64,000 bases of DNA from Gymnodinialimonas phycosphaerae (GCF_019195455.1 NZ_JAIMBW010000001.1:558001-622000); one strand, 5' to 3'. Positions 32,256 to 41,214 are shown, counted from the stretch's first letter. Made by a program: numbers and translations. Notes: generated by a model not told the origin, from the sequence alone.

Positions 32256-34209
32256 CCAACTCCTCCACGAAGCGGGCGTTTTCCTGGATATACTGGAAGC
32301 GCAATTCAGGCTTCTTGCCCATGAGACGCTCCACCAGGTCACCGGTTTCGCCCGGTACGTCATCGTCCACCGACACGCGGATCAGCTTGCGCGAACCGGG
32401 GTCCATGGTGGTTTCCTTGAGGTCCTTGGCGTCCATCTCGCCCAAGCCCTTGAACCGCGAGACGTCGATCTTGCCCTTACCGCCAAGGCCTTTTTCCAGC
32501 ATCTCGTCGCGCTCCAACTCGTCCAGGCAATAGACGCGCCGCGCGCCTTGGGTCAGGCGGAACAGCGGCGGGCAGGCGAGGTACAGGTGCCCGCCGTCGA
32601 TCATCGGGCGCATCTGGCTGAAGAAAAACGTCATCAGCAGCGCCGCGATATGGGCGCCGTCGACGTCGGCGTCGGTCATGATGATGATCTTGTCATAACG
32701 CAGGTCTTCAAGGTTGAACTTGGTGCCCATGCCGACGCCAAGGGCTTGGCAAAGATCGGAAATTTCGGCGTTCTGGCCCAGTTTCGAGGACGCGGCGCCC
32801 AGCACGTTGAGGATCTTGCCGCGCAGCGGCAGCAGCGCCTGGTTCTTGCGGTTGCGCGCCATCTTGGCAGAGCCGCCCGCGCTGTCGCCCTCCACGATGA
32901 ACAATTCGGTCCCGTCGCGCGCGGTCTGCGAGCAATCGACCAGCTTGCCCGGCAGGCGCAGTTTCTTGGTGGCGGTCTTGCGCTGAGTCTCTTTCTCTTG
33001 CTTGCGGCGCAGGCGTTCTTCAGCGCGCAGGACCAGGAAATCGAGGATCGCGCCCGCTTCCTTGGTGTTCTGCCCCAGCCAGTTGTCAAAGTGGTCGCGC
33101 ACGGCCTGTTCGACCAGCCGCTGCGCCTCGGTCGTCGCCAAGCGGTCCTTGGTCTGGCCGACGAATTCAGGCTCGGAGATGAAGCACGACACCAGCGCGC
33201 AGGCCCCGGTAGACAGGTCGTCGCGGGTGATGTTGGCGGCTTTCTTGTTGCCTGCCAGCTCGCCGTAGGCGCGTATGCCCTTGAGGATCGCGGCCCAAAA
33301 TCCGGCCTCATGGGTGCCCCCTTCGGGCGTGGGGACGGTGTTGCAGTAGGACTGGATGAAGCCGTCGCGCGCGGGCGTCCAGGCGATCGCCCATTCGACC
33401 GATCCCGGCACGTTGAAGCGGGGCCCGAACTCGACCTTTCCGGCGAAGGGTTTTTCGGTGTAAGTAACGGTTTTCCCGAGGGTTTCCATGAGGTAGTCGG
33501 ACAGGCCGCCGGGGAAGTGGAACACCGCTTCGGCCGGGGTTTCGCCGTCATCGATGGCGGTTTTCCAGCGGATCTCGACGCCGCTGAAGAGATACGCCTT
33601 GGAGCGCACCGTCTTGATCAGGCGGGCGGGTTTGAAGCGGTGGGAGCCGAAGATCTGCTCGTCGGCATGGAAGGTGACGGAGGTGCCGCGCCGGTTGGCC
33701 GTGGCGCCGACAGCCTCCACCGGCCCCTGCGGGATCCCGCGCGAGAATTCCTGCGCGAACAGTTCCCGGTTGCGGGCGACCTCGACACGGACGTGATCGG
33801 ACAATGCGTTGACCACCGAGATGCCGACGCCGTGCAAGCCGCCCGAGGTCTGGTAGGCCTTGCCCGAGAACTTGCCGCCCGCGTGCAGCGTGCACAGGAT
33901 CACCTCCAGTGCGGATTTGTCGGGAAACTTGGGGTGCGGGTCCACGGGGATGCCGCGCCCGTTGTCGGTGATGGTGACGGAATAATCCGCGTTCAGCGAC
34001 ACCTCGATCCTTGTGGCGTGGCCTGCGACGGCCTCGTCCATGGAGTTGTCGAGCACTTCGGCGACCAGGTGGTGCAGCGCGCGTTCATCGGTGCCGCCGA
34101 TGTACATGCCGGGGCGTTTGCGGACCGGTTCCAGCCCCTCCAACACCTCGATGGAGGAGGCATCATAGGCCGCTGGATCGGACGTGCCGGTGAGGAGGTC
34201 GTCAGCCAT
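32248..34209 (-). CDS. parE: DNA topoisomerase IV subunit B
   Basis: A 653-residue type IIA topoisomerase ATPase subunit; with ParC it decatenates replicated chromosomes. GHKL ATPase motifs: VAEVLDNSMDEAVAGHATR (E and N for ATP-Mg), TDNGRGIPVDPHPKF and TSGGLHGVGISVVNALSD. The transducer and TOPRIM follow: FIVEGDSAGGSAKMARNRKN and IIIMTDADVDGAHIAALLM. The length (about 650, with no large TOPRIM insertion) and the ending PELRFQYIQENARFVEELDV indicate ParE rather than GyrB (about 800). The start MADDLLTGTSDP is conventional with a weak ribosome site. A lipoprotein gene overlaps its end. Confidence 0.95.
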   Translation of the reverse strand: MADDLLTGTSDPAAYDASSIEVLEGLEPVRKRPGMYIGGTDERALHHLVAEVLDNSMDEAVAGHATRIEVSLNADYSVTITDNGRGIPVDPHPKFPDKSALEVILCTLHAGGKFSGKAYQTSGGLHGVGISVVNALSDHVRVEVARNRELFAQEFSRGIPQGPVEAVGATANRRGTSVTFHADEQIFGSHRFKPARLIKTVRSKAYLFSGVEIRWKTAIDDGETPAEAVFHFPGGLSDYLMETLGKTVTYTEKPFAGKVEFGPRFNVPGSVEWAIAWTPARDGFIQSYCNTVPTPEGGTHEAGFWAAILKGIRAYGELAGNKKAANITRDDLSTGACALVSCFISEPEFVGQTKDRLATTEAQRLVEQAVRDHFDNWLGQNTKEAGAILDFLVLRAEERLRRKQEKETQRKTATKKLRLPGKLVDCSQTARDGTELFIVEGDSAGGSAKMARNRKNQALLPLRGKILNVLGAASSKLGQNAEISDLCQALGVGMGTKFNLEDLRYDKIIIMTDADVDGAHIAALLMTFFFSQMRPMIDGGHLYLACPPLFRLTQGARRVYCLDELERDEMLEKGLGGKGKIDVSRFKGLGEMDAKDLKETTMDPGSRKLIRVSVDDDVPGETGDLVERLMGKKPELRFQYIQENARFVEELDV

Positions 34210-34566
34210 GTTTCTGCTCTATGTTGTGGGCGCTTTTCCCAATAATGGCAGGTTTGGGGGGCAGGGGAAAGAGTGCGCGAGGGGTCTATCGCATTCGCAC
34301 CGCGCGCGCTGCCGTGCAACGACAGATCACGGGCGGCCCGGCCAAAGCGGGTGCCGGATCGTTGCCGTGGGCAAGGTTTGGCGGCGGCGGCCATGGGAAA
34401 CGCGTTTCGGGGCAGGTCAACAAGTTGGGATTGCGCAACAAAAAACCCGCCGCGCAAATCGGCGGAGGGCGCAAGAGCCATGGCACGGGCCTGGCCTGTG
34501 CGTGCGGTGCACGTCAGAGGATATCGAAAGGGGGATGCGCGCGGCGCACGGCGGGGCGCAAGGGGG
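34210..34566. other. gene-free region upstream of parE
   Basis: About 357 bp without a supportable gene. It holds the parE promoter region on the right-reading side of its start, and near 34440-34465 the leftward terminator of the pilin-like gene. The remainder is GC-rich and unremarkable; short open frames there lack ribosome sites and recognisable products. Confidence 0.55.
34440..34465 (-). terminator. terminator after the pilin-like gene
   Basis: Read leftward, CCGCCG and CGGCGG pair around a 7-nt loop and run into G then six T residues. It lies about 100 bp after the gene's stop. Confidence 0.75.
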
Positions 34567-35067
34567 TCAGTTCGTTCCCGTGTTCACGGGGGCGGCAGCG
34601 ACCGTCATGTAGAAGGGATCGGAGCCATCGAAGCCGAAATAGTGGTTCAGGACCCCGTCATCCACCAGGTTGCGCTGGTAGGCGACAGAGGCGAGGGCCA
34701 CGAGCGCGACAATCTCTTCTTCGGTGATGGAGCCGGCTTCCAGCGCTTCGATCCCGTTGGTGAGGTTGGACACCAGATCGTAGTTCATCAACTCATTGGC
34801 CGCGCCATGGATGGCTTCGGCCTGAGCCTCGGTAATCGCGCCGGTCTCCAGGATCGGCTCAAAATGGCTGGCGTGGAACTGAATCCAGTTGTCGCTGAGC
34901 TGGCGGGAGCGCAACTCATCATCCATACGCATGGAAAGGACATCGAGGGTATCGGTCATGATCGCCGTCGTGGCGATTGCAAGGCCTACGGCCGCCGACG
35001 ACAGGACAGTCCAGTCGATCGTCACCGCACCGCGGTCATCCGTCAGGTATCTGGTTACATGGGTCAT
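34567..35067 (-). CDS. hypothetical protein with a TadE/Flp-like N-terminus
   Basis: A 166-residue protein. The N-terminus MTHVTRYLTDDRGAVTIDWT, followed by VLSSAAVGLAIATTAIM, has the D-x-R-G-A-V-T-x-D-W plus hydrophobic helix pattern common to Flp/TadE-type pilin-like and envelope proteins of Rhodobacteraceae. The rest is acidic and helical (ETGAITEAQAEAIHGAANEL), ending with FYMTVAAAPVNTGTN. It probably has one membrane anchor with the bulk outside. A GTG three codons upstream is an alternative start. Not near tad genes. Function unknown. Confidence 0.68.
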   Translation of the reverse strand: MTHVTRYLTDDRGAVTIDWTVLSSAAVGLAIATTAIMTDTLDVLSMRMDDELRSRQLSDNWIQFHASHFEPILETGAITEAQAEAIHGAANELMNYDLVSNLTNGIEALEAGSITEEEIVALVALASVAYQRNLVDDGVLNHYFGFDGSDPFYMTVAAAPVNTGTN

Positions 35068-35244
35068 AACGATCACTGAACTACGCCTTCATACTTGGTC
35101 TGACCGTTTTGCGCGCAGATCGGGGCAACAATGTGGCGCTTTGCGTACCATTTCGGAACAATAGAATTCGGATTGAGCAACAATCCGCAGATGACCGGGG
35201 GAGGAGCGCTTGCGAGGCGCGGCGCGGCGGACAATAAAGCGCCC

Positions 35245-35913
35245 ATGGTGTGTTCCCCGATCACTTCCCGCTTGGCGTTGCCCACACTCGTGGCGCTCTG
35301 CGCCGGGCTGTGGCCCTCGGCCCCCTCGGCCCATCCGCATATCTTCGTGGATTCGGGCCTGCGGCTGGTGGTGGAGGGCGGCGTGGTCACGGCGGTTGAA
35401 GTCACATGGCTTTACGATGAGCTGTATTCCCTGATCTTGATGGAGGATTACGGGCTCGACCCCGATTTCGACCTGGTACTGACCGAAGAAGAGGTCGCCC
35501 AGACGCTGGGGTTCGATCTCAACTGGTCCCACGGGTTCGAGGGCGGCCTGGTGATGCATAGGGGAGAGGCAGAGCTGACGCTTGGCGCGCCGTCCCCGGT
35601 GTCGCTTGAGTTGGTCGGCGAGGGGCAGGTGCGCACCGTCCATCGCCGCGCCGTCACCGATCCGGGCGGAAGCGGGACGGTAGAGGCGCAGATCTACGAT
35701 CCGGAATTCTATGTGGCCTTCGAGATGATCGGAGAGATGATCGTGGAGGGGGCCACCTGCACCCCTGAGTTGATCCGCGCAGACATCGACGCGGCCTACG
35801 CCGGGTTGGAGGCCGCGATGGACGCCATCGGCGGCGCGGTGGCGGCAGAGGACAACTTCCCCGCCGTAGGGGATCTTTTCGCCGACCGGGTGGTGTTCGA
35901 ATGCGCTGGATAA
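35245..35913 (+). CDS. DUF1007 family periplasmic protein (metal-transport associated)
   Basis: A 222-residue exported protein. MVCSPITSRLALPTLVALCA leads to a cleavage site near PSAHPHIFVDSG; the new N-terminus H-P-H is typical of DUF1007 and could bind metal. The rest follows the family: EVTWLYDELYSLILMEDYG, YDPEFYVAFEM. It overlaps the NicO-type transporter gene by 13 bases, the standard pairing for this family in nickel, cobalt or zinc uptake/efflux. I choose the Met at 35245 because it gives a normal signal-peptide length; earlier in-frame Mets exist with no better ribosome site. Confidence 0.83.
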   Translation: MVCSPITSRLALPTLVALCAGLWPSAPSAHPHIFVDSGLRLVVEGGVVTAVEVTWLYDELYSLILMEDYGLDPDFDLVLTEEEVAQTLGFDLNWSHGFEGGLVMHRGEAELTLGAPSPVSLELVGEGQVRTVHRRAVTDPGGSGTVEAQIYDPEFYVAFEMIGEMIVEGATCTPELIRADIDAAYAGLEAAMDAIGGAVAAEDNFPAVGDLFADRVVFECAG

Positions 35914-36824
35914 TGGTGGGCCTTGCGGTGGTGCTGATTGCGGCGGGCCTTGGGCTTTGGCTGTCGGGGGCGGACAGGATCGTGACGGCCTGGGCGCTGG
36001 ATGGACAGCGCGAGGCGCAAGGTGCCATGGCAAGTGCCCTGCGCCGCTTGCGCGCGGGCGACGGCGCGGCGGTCGCCTCGTTGATGGCGGTGTGTTTTGG
36101 CTATGGCTTATTTCACGCGGCGGGTCCGGGGCATGGCAAGCTGTTGATCGGCGGCTATGGCGCGGCCCGGCAGGTGGGGGCGTTGCGGTTATCGCTGGTG
36201 GCGCTGGCCTCGAGCGTCGCGCAGGGGGCCACTGCGGTGGCGCTGGTTGGCGCAGGTGTCTGGCTGATCGGCTGGAGCCGGGAGCGGATGACGGACATGG
36301 CCGACGCGGTGTTCGCCCCGCTGAGCTTTGCCGCGATTGCCCTTGTGGGTCTTTGGCTGGTCTGGCGCGGTGCGCGGGGCCTGTGGCGGTTGCAGGGGAG
36401 CGTGCGCCACGGAATTGGGGGCGTCCATGATCATGCCCATGAAGGGGGTGGGGCGGCCTGTGGTCACTGCGGCCATTCCCATGGCCCCTCGCCGGAGGAG
36501 ATTTCGCGTGCCGGAGGTCCCCGCGAAGTGGCGGCCCTGATTGCTGCGGTCGCCATTCGCCCCTGTACGGGGGCCTTGTTCGTGCTGATCCTGACGGCTC
36601 AGATGGGGGTGTTCTGGGCCGGTGTCATGGGGACGTTCGCCATGGCGCTGGGCACGGCGAGCGTGACGGTCGTTGTGGCGATCGCGGCGGTTGGACTGCG
36701 CCGCAGCGCTTTGGCGGGCTGGGCCGAAAGCGCGGCTTTGGCGCGGGTGCAGCCGGTACTGGAGTTGGCCGTGGGCGCGCTTGTGGCGGTGCTGGCGACG
36801 CAATTGGCACTGGCGGCGCTGTAG
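35901..36824 (+). CDS. NicO/RcnA-family nickel/cobalt transporter
   Basis: A 307-residue membrane protein with six or more hydrophobic segments. LFHAAGPGHGKLLIGGYGAA is the NicO/RcnA helix motif; the middle loop HDHAHEGGGAACGHCGHSHG is rich in His and Cys for metal binding; IAAVAIRPCTGALFVLILTA follows. It moves Ni, Co or possibly Zn across the inner membrane; import versus export cannot be read from sequence. Its start overlaps the DUF1007 gene, giving a two-gene operon. No NikR, RcnR or Zur site is evident upstream. Confidence 0.86.
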   Translation: MRWIMVGLAVVLIAAGLGLWLSGADRIVTAWALDGQREAQGAMASALRRLRAGDGAAVASLMAVCFGYGLFHAAGPGHGKLLIGGYGAARQVGALRLSLVALASSVAQGATAVALVGAGVWLIGWSRERMTDMADAVFAPLSFAAIALVGLWLVWRGARGLWRLQGSVRHGIGGVHDHAHEGGGAACGHCGHSHGPSPEEISRAGGPREVAALIAAVAIRPCTGALFVLILTAQMGVFWAGVMGTFAMALGTASVTVVVAIAAVGLRRSALAGWAESAALARVQPVLELAVGALVAVLATQLALAAL

Positions 36825-37038
36825 CGCCACAGGGGGGGGCGAGTGTGGCGGGCGTGGCGGGCGGGTCTCCGTCTCGGACGTCGCCTTGCGGCGCCTTTGC
36901 CTCGCCGGACCGCGCGCCGTGGGCGGCGCTGCCTGCGGCAGCCCCGCGTCACGGCGCGGGCGCATCGCGGCGGGTGTGGCGCTTTGGATAAAGGCGGCTT
37001 TGCGTCGCGCGCTGACCGCTTCCGTTTGTCTTCCCCCC

Positions 37039-37084
37039 AGAGGCCAATGGCCCAGACGTGCAGAGGCCACAGGCCCAGACGTGT
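37039..37084 (+). repeat. 23-bp tandem duplication
   Basis: Two units start AGAGGCCA and end GGCCCAGACGTG plus one base, 23 bp apart (37039 and 37062), differing at only a few central positions. Confidence 0.75.
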
Positions 37085-37096
37085 GGCGTGATGCGA

Positions 37097-37137
37097 GGGC
37101 GGGCCTTCAGGTCGCGCAGCGTCCTGAAGGCCCGCCC
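37097..37137. repeat. 15-bp perfect inverted repeat
   Basis: GGGCGGGCCTTCAGG and CCTGAAGGCCCGCCC flank an 11-nt loop. The stem is very stable but has no T-run on either strand. Confidence 0.8.
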
Positions 37138-37180
37138 CCCGGCGACGGGGCACAGGCGCCCGAAGGGCGTCTGGGACCCG

Positions 37181-37257
37181 GCGCAATCCCGGCGCAATCC
37201 CGGTCAGGTTCCGGACAGAGCCGTGACAAGGCCATGACAGGGCCGCGACAGAGCCGT
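37181..37257 (+). repeat. seven-unit 11-bp phased repeat, Pho-box-like at one end
   Basis: Consecutive 11-bp units: GCGCAATCCCG twice, GTCAGGTTCCG, GACAGAGCCGT, GACAAGGCCAT, GACAGGGCCGC, GACAGAGCCGT. On the minus strand the last four read CTGTCGC, CTGTCAT, TTGTCAC and CTGTC at 11-bp spacing. The array ends 65 bp before the MATE start. Confidence 0.75.
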
Positions 37258-37322
37258 TACGGCGACTTCACCGAGCGCGGCAGTCTCTTGCCCCGGCGCC
37301 GCGCGGGCCCTATGGCCGATCC

Positions 37323-38678
37323 ATGACGTTCGCAGATCATATCCGCGCCACGCTGAAGCTTGGCCTTCCCCTGATCGGGGGACAGTTGGCGCAGGTCTTC
37401 ATTGGCGTCACCGATACGGTGATGACCGGCTGGTATGGCGTGGAGGAACTGGCCGCCGTGGCCATTGGCTCCTCGTATTTCCACCTGATCCTGATCCTGG
37501 GCATGGGGTTCGGACTTGCCGTCATGCCCATGGTCGCCTCTGCCGCCGCGGGCGATGATGCGGCGCAGGTGCGCCGGGTCACGCGGATGGGGCTTTGGAT
37601 CTCGTTGATTTTCGCCGCCTGCGTCATGCCGCTTTTCTGGTTCTCAGAGGCGCTGCTGCTTCTGGCCGGGCAAACGCCGCAGGTCTCGGCCGATGCGCAA
37701 ACCTACCTGCGGATCGCGGGGTGGGCGATCTGGCCGGGGGTCCTGCTTGTGGTGCTACGCTCGCATTTGAGCGCGCTGGAGCGGCCCAACATCGTTCTGT
37801 GGGCCTGGGTCGGCGGCGTGGTGCTGAATGCGGGCGTGAACTGGGTGCTGATCTTCGGCAATCTCGGCGCGCCGGAGTTGGGGATCGCGGGGGCGGCGGC
37901 TGCCTCGGTCTTCACGCACCTGCTGATCTTTGCCATCCTCGCCCTTTACGCCGCCCGCGCCGAAGGATTGCGCGATTACGCGCTTTTCACACGCTTCTGG
38001 CGCCCGGATTGGGAGGCCATGGCCCAGGTTTTCCGCCTTGGATGGCCCATCGCCGTGACGCTACTGTCCGAGGCTGGGCTGTTCATGGCCACGATGATCA
38101 TGATGGGCTGGATCGGCACGCTGGAGCTGGCGGCCCATGGGATCGCGCTGCAAATCATCTCGGTTACCTTCATGGTGCACATCGGCCTCAGCTCGGCCGC
38201 GACCGTGCGCGTGGGCCGCCGCTGGAGCCATAACGACGCGCTTGGCCTGCGCCGATCGGCCCTTGCGGCGCTGCTTCTGTCGGGCCTGATGGTTGCGGCG
38301 ACCATCGTGCTGCTGATCGCTTTCGCCGAACCGCTGGTGGGCCTCTTCGTGGATCCCGCCGATCCGCTCAAGCCCCGGATCGTCGCCATCGGCGCGAGCC
38401 TTCTGATCGTGGCGTGCTTCTTTCAACTGGTCGATGCGGCACAAGTCATGGCGCTGGGCCTTTTGCGGGGCGCCCAGGATACCAGTGTCCCGATGGTCTA
38501 CGCCTTCATCAGCTATTGGATCATCGGCGTGCCGCTTGCCTACATCCTGGGCTTTCCGCTGGGGTGGGAGGGCGAGGGGATCTGGGCCGGGCTCGCCATC
38601 GGCCTGGCCGTTGCGGGCCTCGTTCTCGTCGTGCGGTTCTGGCGCATTGCCAAACGGCTGGACCTCGGTCCCGCCTGA
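37323..38678 (+). CDS. MATE-family efflux transporter
   Basis: A 451-residue multidrug/toxic-compound extrusion protein with about twelve hydrophobic segments. It begins with LKLGLPLIGGQLAQVFIGVT then DTVMTGWYGVEELAAVAIGS, the first MatE repeat, and the second repeat starts at LGWPIAVTLLSEAGLFMATM. LGLLRGAQDTSVPM is the conserved G-x-x-R-G-x-G/Q-D-T motif. It exports cationic compounds by Na+ or H+ antiport in the inner membrane. The upstream region carries unusual phased repeats. No regulator gene is adjacent and the substrate is unknown. Confidence 0.92.
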   Translation: MTFADHIRATLKLGLPLIGGQLAQVFIGVTDTVMTGWYGVEELAAVAIGSSYFHLILILGMGFGLAVMPMVASAAAGDDAAQVRRVTRMGLWISLIFAACVMPLFWFSEALLLLAGQTPQVSADAQTYLRIAGWAIWPGVLLVVLRSHLSALERPNIVLWAWVGGVVLNAGVNWVLIFGNLGAPELGIAGAAAASVFTHLLIFAILALYAARAEGLRDYALFTRFWRPDWEAMAQVFRLGWPIAVTLLSEAGLFMATMIMMGWIGTLELAAHGIALQIISVTFMVHIGLSSAATVRVGRRWSHNDALGLRRSALAALLLSGLMVAATIVLLIAFAEPLVGLFVDPADPLKPRIVAIGASLLIVACFFQLVDAAQVMALGLLRGAQDTSVPMVYAFISYWIIGVPLAYILGFPLGWEGEGIWAGLAIGLAVAGLVLVVRFWRIAKRLDLGPA

Positions 38679-38956
38679 ACACGTGAAACCGCCATCGCCC
38701 GGAGGCCTGCCGCGTGCGCCCTTGGCACGGTCCGGAGCCTCCGGCGGGGATATTTGAGGAACGGGGAATGGGGGAGGTCAGCCCCCGGTCGTCCGAGGGC
38801 CTTCCCCGTTCACGGCCATCGGCGTCCCCGCCTGTACCGCGTCTTCAGATTATCCAACGCTGGTTAACAAAGCGTTACGTGCCATCTTCCCCGTTCTCCA
38901 AATATCCGGGGGGGGTGGGGGGCTGGCCCCCCATGGCGCGCCATCAGCCACCGGGA

Positions 38957-40360
38957 TCAGCCCTCGGCCAATCCACCCAACACCCGCACCCAGGATCGGA
39001 TACCCCGGTGGAAGCTTTCCACATTATACTTTTCGTTGGGCGAGTGGATCGCGTCGTCGTCGTTGCCGAAGCCCGCCAGAACGGAATCCATCCCCAATAC
39101 CGTCTTGAAATACCCCGCCACGGGGATCGAGCCGCCGCACCCGATGTAGGCCGCCTCCTTGGGCCATTCATCGCTCAGCGCCTGCCTGGTCATCTCGAAG
39201 ATCGGATGGCTCGTGTCCATCTGACCGGCGGGTGAGGCGCCGTGGCCGGTGAAGCTGACCGAACAATCGGGCGGCATCTGCGCCTGCACCCAATCGCGGA
39301 AGTTTTCGCGCAGCCGCAATGGGTCTTGCCCCGCCACCAACCGGAAAGAGATCTTGGCGTGGGCCTCGCTTGGCAGAACGGTCTTGAAACCCGCGCCCGT
39401 GTAGCCGCCCCAGATGCCGTTGACCTCGGCCGTGGGGCGTGACCAGATCATCTCCAACCCGGTCCGACCCGCTTCGCCGGCCGGATGGCTCAGGCCGACC
39501 GGTCCCAGGAACGCCTCTGCGTTGAAGCCCAGGGCGTCCCAGCTGTCGCGCAAGTCGTCCGGGATGTCGGGCACGCCATCGTAAAAGCCCGGCACCGTCA
39601 CCGCGCCCGTGTCATCGTGCAATCCCGCCAGCACCTTGGACAGCACCCGGATCGGGTTCATCGCGATCCCCCCGAACATGCCGGAGTGCAGGTCTATGGA
39701 CGGCCCCGTCACGGTAATTTCCTCCTGCAACATGCCGCGCAGTTGTGTGACGATGGCGGGCACGCCCGACGCGAATAGGCCCGTGTCGCAGATAAAGGCG
39801 ACCTCTGCTTTCAACTCGTCCGCATGGGCCTCCAGGAACGGCACCAACGAGGGCGATCCGCTTTCCTCTTCTCCCTCCAGGAAGATCGTGATCTTCGCGG
39901 GCAGCTTGCCCGTCACGGCTTTCCAGGCGCGGCAGGCCTCGACGAAGGTCATCAACTGGCCCTTGTCGTCCGCTGCGCCACGACCGCGGATGACCTTTTT
40001 ACCGTTCTGCTCTTCGATCGCCGGGTCGAAGGGGTCCCGGTGCCACAGCTCCAGCGGATCGACGGGTTGCACATCATAATGCCCGTAGAACAGCACATGG
40101 GGCCCCTCATCGGGGCCATGGGCCACGACCATCGGATGGCCCGTCGTCTCGCGCACCGAGGCGTCGAACCCAAGGCTGGCCAGATCTTCCGCCAGCATAT
40201 GCGCGGCGCGGGCGACATCGGCGTCATAAGCCGGATCTGTCGAGATCGAGGGCACGCGCAGAAGGGTCATCAGGCGCGCCATCGCAGCGTCGAGGTCGGC
40301 ATCGACGTGGTCCAGGACCTTATCGAGGGACGTGGCGGACTTGTCAGACATGTCAGACAT
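38957..40360 (-). CDS. M20 family dipeptidase
   Basis: A 467-residue M20 metallopeptidase. Zinc-site elements are in order: VLFYGHYDVQPVDPLELWHR (H and first D), VIRGRGAADDKGQLMTFVEA (bridging D), IFLEGEEESGSPSLVPFLEA (general-base E-E), AFICDTGLFASGVP (D) and a late His in NDDDAIHSPNEKYNVE. The dimerisation domain contains SIDLHSGMFGGIAMNP. It should hydrolyse dipeptides or related N-acyl compounds in the cytoplasm. The start MSDMSDKSATSL at 40360 has AGGAGCC upstream; a longer frame without a ribosome site was discarded. Single gene. Confidence 0.92.
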   Translation of the reverse strand: MSDMSDKSATSLDKVLDHVDADLDAAMARLMTLLRVPSISTDPAYDADVARAAHMLAEDLASLGFDASVRETTGHPMVVAHGPDEGPHVLFYGHYDVQPVDPLELWHRDPFDPAIEEQNGKKVIRGRGAADDKGQLMTFVEACRAWKAVTGKLPAKITIFLEGEEESGSPSLVPFLEAHADELKAEVAFICDTGLFASGVPAIVTQLRGMLQEEITVTGPSIDLHSGMFGGIAMNPIRVLSKVLAGLHDDTGAVTVPGFYDGVPDIPDDLRDSWDALGFNAEAFLGPVGLSHPAGEAGRTGLEMIWSRPTAEVNGIWGGYTGAGFKTVLPSEAHAKISFRLVAGQDPLRLRENFRDWVQAQMPPDCSVSFTGHGASPAGQMDTSHPIFEMTRQALSDEWPKEAAYIGCGGSIPVAGYFKTVLGMDSVLAGFGNDDDAIHSPNEKYNVESFHRGIRSWVRVLGGLAEG

Positions 40361-40570
40361 GGGGGGAGGGCTCCTGTCGGTGAATGGCGTTTTGCGCATC
40401 TTGAAGGGGCGGGCAGGGCGGTGCAACGCGAATGCGCATGCCCCCCTCGACCCCCACGGCCATTCAACAAGGCCGCCTCGCTGCTTCGTGATCGGGCGTG
40501 ATTTCCCATCGACGCCTGCCGCGCATTAGCGTCCGCATACCACGGGACACAAAACAACAGGGACATCACC

Positions 40571-41149
40571 ATGAATAGCCGCCTTCTACTTTCTGCCGCT
40601 GCGATTGCGCTTTCGGCCACCGCTGCGCAGGCCCAGGACTGCACGTTCGAGGCCGACATCGCGGACTTCACGCAGGAACAGATCGACGCGCTCTACGACT
40701 GCGTGCGCGATGAATTGCCCGCCGCCTATGGCGCAGGCGACGACGCGGTCGCGGCTGTCTACCGCGAATGGCAGGCTGCCGCGACCGGCCCCGCCGCGCC
40801 GGGCTTCCATGGCGGGCGGTTCCTCAACACCTTCGTCAATGAGGTGGGCCATGCCGAGTACATCCGTTACGAGGGCGACGATGAGGCCTTCGAGATGCCC
40901 GTCGGCACCGTCATCGCCAAGGAATCCTACACCCTGCGTGACGGCGCGCCGCGCATTGGGCCGCTGTTCATCATGACCCGCGTGGCCACGGACCAAAGCC
41001 CCGAGACCGACGGCTGGGTCTATTCCGCCGTCCAGCCCAACGGCAATCCCATGGGCATCCAGCAAAGCTTTTGCCACGATTGCCACGGCGGGTTTTCCTT
41101 CTCTGACAGCCTTGGCTACCCGGCCTTCGACGTGCGCCTCGGCCAATAG
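40571..41149 (+). CDS. cytochrome P460 family protein
   Basis: A 192-residue exported haem protein. Residues 1-22 are a signal peptide (MNSRLLLSAAAIALSATAAQ). Family landmarks are GGRFLNTFVNEVGHAEYIRY, ESYTLRDGAPRIGPLFIMTR, GWVYSAVQPNG and, near the end, SFCHDCHGGFSFSDSLGY with a C-x-x-C-H haem site. Cytochrome P460 proteins oxidise hydroxylamine or detoxify NO-related species; others are uncharacterised. The Lys cross-link of true P460 cannot be confirmed from sequence alone. AACAGGGACATC precedes the ATG. A terminator and then an FnrL-like box and hemA follow. Confidence 0.78.
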   Translation: MNSRLLLSAAAIALSATAAQAQDCTFEADIADFTQEQIDALYDCVRDELPAAYGAGDDAVAAVYREWQAAATGPAAPGFHGGRFLNTFVNEVGHAEYIRYEGDDEAFEMPVGTVIAKESYTLRDGAPRIGPLFIMTRVATDQSPETDGWVYSAVQPNGNPMGIQQSFCHDCHGGFSFSDSLGYPAFDVRLGQ

Positions 41150-41167
41150 GCGGCGGGCGCACCCTGA

Positions 41168-41196
41168 CCCTCGCGGCACGTCGCGGGGGCGATTTT
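41168..41196 (+). terminator. terminator after the cytochrome P460 gene
   Basis: CCCTCGCG and CGCGGGGG pair with one T-G pair around GCACGT, followed by CGATTTT. It lies 18 bp after the stop. Confidence 0.6.
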
Positions 41197-41214
41197 CCGT
41201 TTTGGGGGGCGGAA

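Larger units (their letters stand above)
36825..37322. other. repeat-rich gene-free region upstream of the MATE gene
   Basis: About 498 bp without a gene. It contains a 23-bp tandem duplication (37039-37084), a 15-bp perfect inverted repeat (37097-37137) and an 11-bp-phased array of seven units (37181-37257). The first 200 bp are very GC-rich. Open frames here have no ribosome site, no recognisable motif and biased composition. Confidence 0.6.

Noticed and set aside
32077..34245. 722-codon open frame antisense to parE
   Set aside because: Parallel to an unmistakable parE on the other strand; no homology signal, no upstream ribosome site.
36825..37180. Small genes in the region after the NicO gene
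   Set aside because: Open frames on both strands are Arg/Pro/Gly-rich, lack ribosome sites and cross the repeats.
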